39,389 bases of DNA from an uncultured Bacteroidia bacterium. Lineage in GTDB: Bacteria > Bacteroidota > Bacteroidia > Bacteroidales > UBA932. A model generated the notes under the pieces. It searched no databases and was not told the DNA's origin. It saw only the letters and a list, made by a program, of their open reading frames with translations. The stretch is from positions 1 through 39,389 of the forward strand of contig CADBYT010000019.1 in NCBI GenBank assembly GCA_902798975.1, in the 5' to 3' direction. Position numbers and translations under genes: made by a program. Shown one piece after another: positions 33,595 through 39,389 of the stretch. Numbering within the stretch: the first letter of the stretch is position 1; every line of letters starts with the position of its first letter.

Positions 33595-34313
33595 AGGACG
33601 GGCAGGTCGTCAAGGGCATTAACTTCGAGGGGCTCCGTGAAGTCGGGGATGCCGTCGAAATGGGCGTGAAATACGCCCGGGACGGCGCCGACGAGCTGGT
33701 CTATCTCGACATCAGCGCCACGCAGGAGGGCCGGCGCACATTCGCCGCCCTCGTGGAGCGCATCGCCCTGGGGATCGACATCCCCTTCACCGTCGGCGGC
33801 GGCATCGGCAGCATCGAGGATGCGGCCCGGCTGCTGGACGCCGGCGCGGACAAGATTTCCGTGAACAGTGCCGCCATCGCGGATCCCTCGCTGATCGGGC
33901 GTATCGCCGGGAAATACGGCAGCCAGTTCGTCGTGGTGGCGATCGACGCCAAGTGCATCGACGGGCGCTGGACCTGTACGACACACGGCGGGAAGCGCCT
34001 GACGGACGTGGAACTGTTTTCCTGGGCCCGGGAGGCACAGGAGCGCGGCGCCGGCGAAATCCTGTTCACTTCGATGGATCATGACGGCACCCGTTCCGGC
34101 TATGCCGATGCGGTGTATGCGCGACTGGCGGACGAACTCACCATTCCGGTGATCGCCTCGGGCGGCGCCGGTTCCGTGAAGGATATCCGCCGGGTGCTGA
34201 CCGAAGGGCGCGCCGACGCCGCCCTCGCTGCCAGCATCTTCCACTACGGGCAGATTCCCATCCCGACCCTCAAACAGGCGCTCCGCGCCGCAAACGTCAA
34301 TGTCAGAATGTAG
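33558..34313 (+). CDS. hisF: Imidazole glycerol phosphate synthase, cyclase subunit
   Basis: TIM barrel that uses HisH-derived ammonia to form the imidazole ring and AICAR. The 251-residue protein starts MVAKRIIPCLDVKDGQVVKG, with catalytic Asp11. Phosphate-binding motifs are TVGGGIGSIEDAARLLDAGA and IPVIASGGAGSVKDIR; the second catalytic Asp lies in LFTSMDHDGTRSGYA. It begins within hisA (37-base overlap), which suggests translational coupling. hisIE starts 4 bases after its stop. Confidence 0.98.
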   Translation: MVAKRIIPCLDVKDGQVVKGINFEGLREVGDAVEMGVKYARDGADELVYLDISATQEGRRTFAALVERIALGIDIPFTVGGGIGSIEDAARLLDAGADKISVNSAAIADPSLIGRIAGKYGSQFVVVAIDAKCIDGRWTCTTHGGKRLTDVELFSWAREAQERGAGEILFTSMDHDGTRSGYADAVYARLADELTIPVIASGGAGSVKDIRRVLTEGRADAALAASIFHYGQIPIPTLKQALRAANVNVRM

Positions 34314-34317
34314 TGTT

Positions 34318-34917
34318 ATGAAATTTGTCGATTTTAAGTTGGACAAGACCGGAGACGGACTGCTCCCGGTGATTGTGCAGGATGCGTGTACCCTGAAGGT
34401 GCTGATGCTGGGGTACATGAATGAGGAAGCGTTCACGAAGACGGCCCGGACCGGGCTGGTGACTTTCTGGTCACGCAGCCGGCAGACGCTCTGGACCAAG
34501 GGTGAGACAAGCAACAATTTCCTGCATGTGGTGGAGATGTATGCGGACTGCGACGCCGACACGCTGCTCATCAAGGCACGCCCGGACGGACCGACCTGCC
34601 ACCGCGGCACCACGGCCTGCTTCGACACGCCGGAGGACGAGGGCTTCATCCGCACGCTGGCCGGCGTCGTGGCGGACCGCCACGCCAACATGCCGGAAGG
34701 ATCCTATACCACCAAACTGTTCATCAAGGGCCCCAAGGCCATCGGCAAGAAGGTGGTCGAGGAAGCCGGCGAGGCCGTCATCGAGGCGGTGGACGGCAAG
34801 CGCGACCGCTTCGTCTATGAAGCGTCCGACCTCATCTACCACCTGCTCGTCCTGCTCGAGAGCCAGGGCGTCAGTCTCGCCGAGCTCGAACGCGAACTCG
34901 CCTTCCGGCACCGGTAG
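34318..34917 (+). CDS. hisI: Bifunctional phosphoribosyl-AMP cyclohydrolase / phosphoribosyl-ATP pyrophosphatase
   Basis: HisIE fusion for steps two and three of histidine synthesis. The start at 34318 (MKFVDFKLDKTGDGLLPVIV) is preferred to an in-frame start at 34300 inside hisF. Residues 1-110 form the cyclohydrolase: LMLGYMNEEAFTKTARTGLV, TFWSRSRQTLWTKGETSNN, and metal-binding DCDAD and CHRGTTACF. Residues about 115-199 form the pyrophosphatase: SYTTKLFIKGPKAIGKKVVE, EAGEAVIEAVDGKRDRF and YEASDLIYHLLVLLES. It ends the his operon, 16 bases from the convergent esterase gene, with no clear terminator between. Confidence 0.97.
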   Translation: MKFVDFKLDKTGDGLLPVIVQDACTLKVLMLGYMNEEAFTKTARTGLVTFWSRSRQTLWTKGETSNNFLHVVEMYADCDADTLLIKARPDGPTCHRGTTACFDTPEDEGFIRTLAGVVADRHANMPEGSYTTKLFIKGPKAIGKKVVEEAGEAVIEAVDGKRDRFVYEASDLIYHLLVLLESQGVSLAELERELAFRHR

Positions 34918-34933
34918 TCTCCGGACGGGGATC

Positions 34934-35830
34934 TCATTCTGCGAAAAAGGCCGCCATGCGGTCACGGATTTCGTAGAAGCGGGGCGTGAAGCCGCCGTCC
35001 GGACCGATGTGCAGGCGGTGTCCCGTTTCCGGGCAGGGATGGTGTTCCACCCGCAGGCCGAGTTCCCGCGCCCGTTCATAGACGGCCAGGGTGCCGTACA
35101 TTTCCTCCGAGAACCATTGCGTTGGAAGATGCACGCCCTTCTCCCCGGTCCGGAAGGGATAACCCTCACGGTAGGGTACGGCCGGGTCATGCTCGGACTG
35201 GAACGACAGGATGGCCGTGTCGGAATTCTCCAGCAGCTTCAGGTCATGGACGGAACCCCAGAGATTGGCCACCGCGCGGATGTGCGGATGATCTCCGGCC
35301 GGCCGGAACGCCAGGTTCAGCGCCAGGATGGCGCCGGCACTGGTCCCGGCAGCAAAGATATAATCCGGATCAACCCGCAGGTCCTCGCGGGACAGCAGAT
35401 AGCGCAGCGCAGCATCGGCATCTTCCAGGGCACGCGTTTCCGCCGCGGCGATGTCCCTGCGGACCGGGTGATACCCTTCGCGGTAATTGATGGAAGCAGC
35501 CACGTAACCCAGCGAAGCGAAGTACTCGCACCAGGCCACCTGCCCCTTTTCCTCCTTATGCCCGACAAAAAAGGAACCGCCATGCATCATCAGCAGCAGC
35601 GGGCGGCTTGACGCGTCTCCATCCTGCGGCAGATAGATATCCATTTCCAGATAGAGCGTACGCATGCGCCCCAGCTGGGGCAGCAGCCGTGAAACGGTCC
35701 GCTTCTCTCCCACCGGCGCATGGCTCCAGTAGCCCTCTGCCGTGGCGTAGACGGTGTTCTGTTCCACGGTCACTTCGTATTTCGGGACGGTACCCGGCAT
35801 CAGCAATGACATGAGCAGCAAACTTAACAT
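34934..35830 (-). CDS. Secreted alpha/beta hydrolase (esterase/lipase family)
   Basis: The start at 35830 overlaps the acyltransferase stop by 7 bases (ATGTTAA) and gives a signal-like N terminus, MLSLLLMSLLMPGTVP. Upstream in-frame starts lie inside the acyltransferase gene and are rejected. Of 298 residues, the oxyanion motif is MMHGGSFFVGHKEEK, the nucleophile elbow FAAGTSAGAILALNL, the acid in FQSEHDPAVPY and the His in CPETGHRLHIG. These fit carboxylesterase/feruloyl-esterase-like hydrolases. Pairing with a membrane acyltransferase suggests opposite roles in acyl-group addition and removal, but this is an inference. The substrate is unknown. Confidence 0.88.
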   Translation of the reverse strand: MLSLLLMSLLMPGTVPKYEVTVEQNTVYATAEGYWSHAPVGEKRTVSRLLPQLGRMRTLYLEMDIYLPQDGDASSRPLLLMMHGGSFFVGHKEEKGQVAWCEYFASLGYVAASINYREGYHPVRRDIAAAETRALEDADAALRYLLSREDLRVDPDYIFAAGTSAGAILALNLAFRPAGDHPHIRAVANLWGSVHDLKLLENSDTAILSFQSEHDPAVPYREGYPFRTGEKGVHLPTQWFSEEMYGTLAVYERARELGLRVEHHPCPETGHRLHIGPDGGFTPRFYEIRDRMAAFFAE

Positions 35831-36933
35831 GGTTTCTTCTTTTCTCCGAAAACGCACCAGCGGACGAAGGGAATCCTGCGCAGGATTTCGTACAGGAGCG
35901 GGGAAAGCGTGAAAACGGCTACGGTGAGGATCAGGTACATCACCACCGGCGGCAGCTGGGTGTACATTTTCATCATGTAGCCCAGGCTGGCGACAACCAG
36001 GTAGTGGACGATGTAGAGGCCGTAGCTGCTGCGCGTCATGTAGCCGGCGAACCTGCCGGTTCGGTCGAATCTGGCGCTGAACCAGCCCATCATCGCCAGG
36101 CACATCAGCCAGCCGTAGAGGCAGTTCAGCGGGGTACCCATGTACTGCGGCGTCGTGTTGTTCTGCCCGAACGTGGTGACGATCAGCACGATGCCGGCGA
36201 GGGCGGCGCAGACCAGCAGCGGGATCCAGGCCTGTTTCACCTTCTCCTGCACTGCATCGTGCGAGAAGACGAAATAGCCCAGCAGGAAACAGATCAGGTA
36301 GAAGACCGGCTTGTAGAGGTTCAGGAGGCCGTCCGCCGAGTCGGGACGCGGATCCTGGACGAGCGTTTTTTCACCCAGCCAGAAAAGCACGCCCAGCATG
36401 ATAATCCAGACGATGTTCGCCTTGCCGCACCAGGTCCAGAACCTGTCCTTGCCGTCCAGCGCACGGACAAGCAGCAGGAGCAGCGAGAGCAGCCAGAGCA
36501 GCTGGATGAACCAGAGGGGTCCCGTGCCGCTGACCGCCATGATGCCGTATTTCACCGCGCCAGGCACACCGTCGAACACACCCTGGTTGTCCGCCACGAC
36601 GGTATTAAAATAACCGACCATCCAGTGGAACACAAAGAGGCCGATGGTGCCCGGCACCAGCAGCTTGCGCGTGCGGGTCTTGAACCATTCTTTGGCGCTT
36701 TTGCGCTGCAGCGCATAACGGGCGCTGACGCCCGCCAGGATGAACAGCAGGGGCATGAACCAGGGATAGAGGATATACATCACAACATCCTGATACTGCG
36801 GGCATTCCGGGTACTCGCCAAAGCCTCCGATGCCGCCGAAGACACCCTTGTTGTTATAGAAATAAATGACGTGATAGAACAGCACCAGGAGCACCGTCAC
36901 CCAGCGCAGATTGTCAATCCAGTGCTTTCTCAT
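35824..36933 (-). CDS. Acyltransferase 3-family membrane protein
   Basis: Integral membrane O-acyltransferase that typically acylates cell-surface glycans or lipids. The 369-residue protein starts MRKHWIDNLRWVTVLLVLFYH, where the family's catalytic-type His follows the first membrane segment. FGEYPECPQYQDVV, LYPWFMPLLFILAGVSARYA and RTRKLLVPGTIGLFVFHWM are further family blocks. About ten hydrophobic segments are visible. The start ATG overlaps the AbrB-like stop as ATGA, and the end overlaps the hydrolase start, giving a tightly coupled three-gene operon. Confidence 0.9.
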   Translation of the reverse strand: MRKHWIDNLRWVTVLLVLFYHVIYFYNNKGVFGGIGGFGEYPECPQYQDVVMYILYPWFMPLLFILAGVSARYALQRKSAKEWFKTRTRKLLVPGTIGLFVFHWMVGYFNTVVADNQGVFDGVPGAVKYGIMAVSGTGPLWFIQLLWLLSLLLLLVRALDGKDRFWTWCGKANIVWIIMLGVLFWLGEKTLVQDPRPDSADGLLNLYKPVFYLICFLLGYFVFSHDAVQEKVKQAWIPLLVCAALAGIVLIVTTFGQNNTTPQYMGTPLNCLYGWLMCLAMMGWFSARFDRTGRFAGYMTRSSYGLYIVHYLVVASLGYMMKMYTQLPPVVMYLILTVAVFTLSPLLYEILRRIPFVRWCVFGEKKKPC

Positions 36934-37139
36934 TGGGTAAGGCCCTCCATCACCTGGTCAACTGCGTCCTGAAAGATTTCCGTCTTGACGATCGCGATGC
37001 CCCGCTGATCTCCCAGGAGCAGCAGGGCATCGCCCGGCTGGATGCCGTAAAGCTTCCTGGCGTCCCTGGGAATCACGATCTGCCCCTTGTCGCCCACTTT
37101 CACCACGCCGAAGATGTATTTCCCGTCTTTCTCTTGCAT
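36930..37139 (-). CDS. AbrB/SpoVT-type DNA-binding protein
   Basis: 69-residue swapped-hairpin regulator: VVKVGDKGQIVIPRDARKLY and GIQPGDALLLLGDQRGIAIV form the AbrB/MraZ-like fold. Helical residues (FQDAVDQVMEGL) follow. It is the first gene of an operon with the acyltransferase and esterase. A -7 box about 26 bases upstream is present. Proteins of this fold are either transition-state regulators or antitoxins; no toxin partner is adjacent on its strand, so a regulator role is more likely. Confidence 0.88.
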   Translation of the reverse strand: MQEKDGKYIFGVVKVGDKGQIVIPRDARKLYGIQPGDALLLLGDQRGIAIVKTEIFQDAVDQVMEGLTQ

Positions 37140-37165
37140 TTGTAGGAATTGTTAGAAATTTCCCA

Positions 37166-37199
37166 CAAATATAACAGTTTTCCGGAAAAAACACCCAAA
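37166..37199 (-). promoter_or_regulatory. Promoter of the AbrB-acyltransferase-esterase operon
   Basis: On the minus strand TTTG (37199-37196) and TATATTTG (37173-37166) are separated by 22 bases, slightly longer than the usual 19-20. The -7 box is a perfect TAnnTTTG. The region is AT-rich and shared with the divergent hicAB promoter. Confidence 0.5.
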
Positions 37200-37244
37200 A
37201 GCGTAGAAAACATATAAGGGGCATCAAACAACCCTTCATTATTA

Positions 37245-37276
37245 TTTGGATTGTAACTAAATTTTAGTTACATTTG
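37245..37276 (+). promoter_or_regulatory. Promoter of hicAB
   Basis: TTTG at 37245-37248, 20 bases, then TACATTTG at 37269-37276: a full match to the Bacteroidota pattern. Only three bases (CAC) separate the -7 box from the hicA ATG at 37280, so the mRNA would be leaderless or nearly so. Confidence 0.75.
37252..37272. promoter_or_regulatory. Perfect palindromic operator of hicAB
   Basis: TGTAACTAAA and TTTAGTTACA are exact inverted repeats around a single central T (10-1-10). The site covers the promoter spacer and the first half of the -7 box, so a bound repressor would block RNA polymerase. The likely binder is HicB, which has a ribbon-helix-helix segment, as in autoregulated HicAB systems. 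Binding has not been shown. Confidence 0.75.
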
Positions 37277-37279
37277 CAC

Positions 37280-37555
37280 ATGAGTACAAAAGATAAACTA
37301 TTAGAGCGGTTCAAGAACCTGCCATCGGACTTCACGTTCGATGAACTGGTAACGTTACTATGCCGATTAGGATACAAGAAAGAAGATAAAGGGAAAACCT
37401 CCGGGTCAAGAGTGATCTTTATCGGTGATAATAGCTTCCCTATTATGGTGCACAAACCGCATCCGGGGAACATTGTACAGAAATTTGTAATGAAGCGCAT
37501 TCACAGACAATTAATTGATGATGGAAAAATCAAAGAACAAAATGAAAACTCTTAA
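37280..37555 (+). CDS. hicA: HicA-family mRNA interferase-type toxin
   Basis: 91-residue protein from the ATG at 37280 (a TTG at 37274 is rejected). The compact double-stranded-RNA-binding-like fold is suggested by FDELVTLLCRLGYKKEDKGK, TSGSRVIFI and MVHKPHPGNIVQKFVMKRI. In classical HicA the catalytic His follows GS; here that residue is Arg (SGSR), while the HKPHP motif is kept. This matches a GSR variant subgroup as I recall it. HicA toxins cleave mRNA during translation arrest. The gene overlaps hicB by 14 bases and is more AT-rich than its neighbours, which suggests acquisition. Confidence 0.9.
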   Translation: MSTKDKLLERFKNLPSDFTFDELVTLLCRLGYKKEDKGKTSGSRVIFIGDNSFPIMVHKPHPGNIVQKFVMKRIHRQLIDDGKIKEQNENS

Positions 37556-38066
37556 GTACAAAGGGTATCTCGGTTCTGTTGAGTTCAGCGAAGAGGACAA
37601 CGTGCTTTTCGGTGAAATTCTGGGGATAGATGGGTTGGTCAATTACGAAGGAAATACAATACAGGAACTTACAGAATCCTTCCACGAAGCAGTGGAAGAT
37701 TACCTTGCTTTCTGCAGTGACCATGGAAGGACACCGCAGAAAAGTTTTTCCGGGGCTTTCAACGTCCGTATTGCTCCCGAAACCCATAGGGACATCGCTA
37801 ACCTCGCCGCCGAGGAGGGCGTTTCCATCAATGCATTCGTCAAGCGGGCACTCTGTGAGGCCGTAAAACACTCGTGGGTAACGCCCAGTTCCCTGGTGCA
37901 GGGATATGGCGCAGAGGTTCCCGAGCCGGCCATGCTGATGGACCCGGGGTCGAAGGCTCATTACGGCGCCTGGGACGAATTCAAACTCTCCGTCCCGCAC
38001 AAGGATGCAAAGCTAGCCAAAGAACTGGCGGAGCGTATGGGTTGGGATCTTAAAAATCATTCTTAG
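37542..38066 (+). CDS. hicB: HicB-family antitoxin with ribbon-helix-helix region
   Basis: Neutralises HicA and probably represses its own operon. The start at 37542 (MKTLKYKGYLGSVEFSEEDN) is preferred, because the three ATGs at 37515-37521 lie inside hicA. Residues 1-60 form the HicB partial RNase-H-like fold (GYLGSVEFSEEDNVLFGEIL, IQELTESFHEAVEDYLAFC). Residues about 70-105 look like a ribbon-helix-helix (FNVRIAPETHRDIANLAAEE, then SINAFVKRAL). The tail of about 40 residues ends in KLAKELAERMGWDLKNHS, resembling helical tails found in other small Bacteroidota antitoxin-like proteins. Of 174 residues in all, it is longer than minimal HicB. Confidence 0.88.
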   Translation: MKTLKYKGYLGSVEFSEEDNVLFGEILGIDGLVNYEGNTIQELTESFHEAVEDYLAFCSDHGRTPQKSFSGAFNVRIAPETHRDIANLAAEEGVSINAFVKRALCEAVKHSWVTPSSLVQGYGAEVPEPAMLMDPGSKAHYGAWDEFKLSVPHKDAKLAKELAERMGWDLKNHS

Positions 38067-38074
38067 CATCTTAT

Positions 38075-38105
38075 CGTCATTCGCCGGCACTGACTGGCGA
38101 ATCTC
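38075..38105 (+). repeat. REP-like hairpin element, copy 4 (between hicB and the ABC permease)
   Basis: CGTCAT, stem ATTCGCCGG paired with CTGGCGAAT (one G-U pair), loop CACTGA, then ATCTC. It fills the convergent gap and its last base is the first base of the permease stop codon on the opposite strand. The loop differs from the CTTGA of the other three copies. Confidence 0.7.
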
Positions 38106-39389
38106 TATTCTTTTTTCAACTCTACCGCCGGATTCGTCTTTGCCGCCTTCAATACCTGCCAGATGACGGAGACAAAGGCGATAAGCCCGGTGAGCAGCAC
38201 GGCCACCACGAAAATCCACCAATAGCCTTCCAGCCTGTAAATGAAATCCTTGAGGTATTCCTGAGCCGCATAGACGGCGATTGGAATACCGATGACGCAA
38301 GCAATCCCCACCAGCATCAAATATTCACGGATCGTGCGACCCGCTTCAGTTTCTATCGTTCCTCCAAACACCTTCCGCACGGCAATGTCGCGGCTCTTTT
38401 CATCGGCATAATAGGTACTCATGGCCACCAGGCCCAGCAAGGCGATAAGAATGGACAGGAGCATAAAAATCTCCACCAGCCTCATATTGTTGCGGGCCGG
38501 TCTCCATGCCTCGGCGATGTTCTCGTCAACCCAGAAAGCCAAGCTTCCGTAAATCGGCTTGCCCTTGATATAGTTATCGTAAGCTTCCATGATCTGCGCT
38601 TTCGCCGCTTTCCGGTCCGGGGTGGTTTCTATGACCCATCCGGCAAAAGGAATGTCATCAGAGCGCATCAGCGAAACGATGGCATAATCTTCTTCCCCAA
38701 TATTGGCGTTGTTGGTCGGAAAAGATTTGAAAACTCCGGCAACCTGTTCGCAGCCCTTCGTCCGTCTGCTCAGCGTGCCACTGATGTCATGATAGTCCAA
38801 GTCGAAACCGGTAGCAGTAAAACTCTTGTCCGAGAACCAGACGCTATTGAATTGCGGGGCATGGAAGTCTTCCAGAATCTCAAATCCGAACATCGAGAAT
38901 GCGGTACTGTCCATCCTGATCAGTTTGTAAAGGATGTCCTGTCCATCCCGGGTGGTGCTGTACTGGCCCATATTGATACTGCCTGGCACGCCCGAACTTC
39001 TTCCGATCCGTCTTACGCAAGGAAGCGCCTCAAGTGCATCTTTCAAAGAAGCATCGTCTTCACCGGAAAAATCCTTGAGGAAGAAGATGTTATCAATATT
39101 GCAGTTCATCGGCCGCTCCTGTGTCTTTCGCATCTGTGCCTCCATCGTGATGGCCAGCGCTATCAGGATGACCGCAAGTGCATTCTGCAGCACGATGAAT
39201 ACCTTGCTGAATACCATTTTGCTACGGCGCCGGTATCCACCTTTCATTACATCCACGGGTTTATAGCGGCCCGCCATCATTGCTGGGAACATACCGCAGA
39301 GCACTCCCACAAGCAGAATGATGACGATATATGCAAATACATAACCAGGAGACCAGATGACTTTAATCGGGATATCCGGATTGTTCAAA
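38105..39389 (-). CDS. ABC transporter permease, FtsX/MacB family (C-terminal part, cut by window edge)
   Basis: Open from the right edge of the window to a stop at 38105, at least 427 residues. It starts within an FtsX-type membrane domain (YVFAYIVIILLVGVLCGMFP), followed by AGRYKPVDVMKGGYRRRSKM and a second membrane segment (ALAVILIALAITMEAQM). An extracytoplasmic domain follows and then a C-terminal FtsX domain: MLLSILIALLGLVAMSTYYA, DEKSRDIAVRKVFGGT and ending AKTNPAVELKKE. The layout with two FtsX domains is that of the Bacteroidota MacB-like permeases, often found in signalling or antimicrobial-peptide export operons. The N-terminal part, and any ATPase partner, are outside the window. 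Confidence 0.9.
   Translation of the reverse strand, partial: LNNPDIPIKVIWSPGYVFAYIVIILLVGVLCGMFPAMMAGRYKPVDVMKGGYRRRSKMVFSKVFIVLQNALAVILIALAITMEAQMRKTQERPMNCNIDNIFFLKDFSGEDDASLKDALEALPCVRRIGRSSGVPGSINMGQYSTTRDGQDILYKLIRMDSTAFSMFGFEILEDFHAPQFNSVWFSDKSFTATGFDLDYHDISGTLSRRTKGCEQVAGVFKSFPTNNANIGEEDYAIVSLMRSDDIPFAGWVIETTPDRKAAKAQIMEAYDNYIKGKPIYGSLAFWVDENIAEAWRPARNNMRLVEIFMLLSILIALLGLVAMSTYYADEKSRDIAVRKVFGGTIETEAGRTIREYLMLVGIACVIGIPIAVYAAQEYLKDFIYRLEGYWWIFVVAVLLTGLIAFVSVIWQVLKAAKTNPAVELKKE

Noticed and set aside
34918-34933. Terminator between hisIE and the convergent esterase
   Set aside because: The 16-base gap holds no hairpin with a T-tract on either strand.

Overview
The window looks like chromosomal DNA of a GC-rich member of the Bacteroidales (Bacteroidota). 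Promoter-like sites follow the Bacteroidota pattern TTTG-N19/20-TAnnTTTG. Shine-Dalgarno sequences are mostly absent. The gene families and fusions are typical of that order: bifunctional ThrA, bifunctional HisB, HisIE, a receiver/PEP-synthase-like protein and a ThrE-type exporter. The genus cannot be fixed from this sequence. No rRNA, tRNA, CRISPR array or insertion sequence was found. Coding density is very high; the largest gap is about 240 bases.

Layout. 1-5798 (minus): ilvD-ilvB-ilvN-ilvC-leuA, the branched-chain amino acid operon, with leuA running off the left edge. 5948-13899 (plus): thrA-thrB-thrC, asd, purU, a NUDIX hydrolase and an S41-like lipoprotein peptidase. 13913-19839 (minus): gdhA, a receiver/PEP-synthase-like gene broken by an apparent internal deletion and frameshift, a DUF1460 amidase-like protein and a YfiH/PgeF protein. 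20082-21374 (plus): Hsp20 and a metallo-beta-lactamase-fold lipoprotein. 21377-24786 (minus): ThrE-like exporter, a discoidin-like secreted protein and an MTA/SAH nucleosidase. 24826-27905 (plus): a HAD phosphatase, a protein kinase-AAA+ ATPase fusion and clpP, closely packed. 27925-34917 (plus): a histidine leader peptide and attenuator, then the complete hisGDCBHAF-hisIE operon. 34934-37139 (minus): AbrB-like regulator, membrane acyltransferase and esterase, with overlapping genes. 37280-38066 (plus): a HicAB toxin-antitoxin pair behind a perfect palindromic operator. 38105-39389 (minus): the C-terminal part of an ABC transporter permease.

Together the window is rich in amino acid metabolism (Ile/Val/Leu, Thr, His, Glu and possible Thr/Ser export). 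The most unusual items are: (1) the kinase-AAA+ fusion directly upstream of clpP, whose C-terminal tail ends in an Ile-Gly-Phe tripeptide like the ClpP-docking motif of Clp unfoldases; (2) a 13-residue leader peptide with four consecutive His codons and an attenuator, whose promoter lies in the end of clpP and nearly abuts the leader start codon; (3) a dispersed family of hairpin repeats at gene 3' ends, whose stems differ between copies but stay complementary; (4) several promoters whose -7 box sits only 3-7 bases before the start codon, suggesting leaderless mRNAs; and (5) the deletion in the PEP-synthase-like gene.
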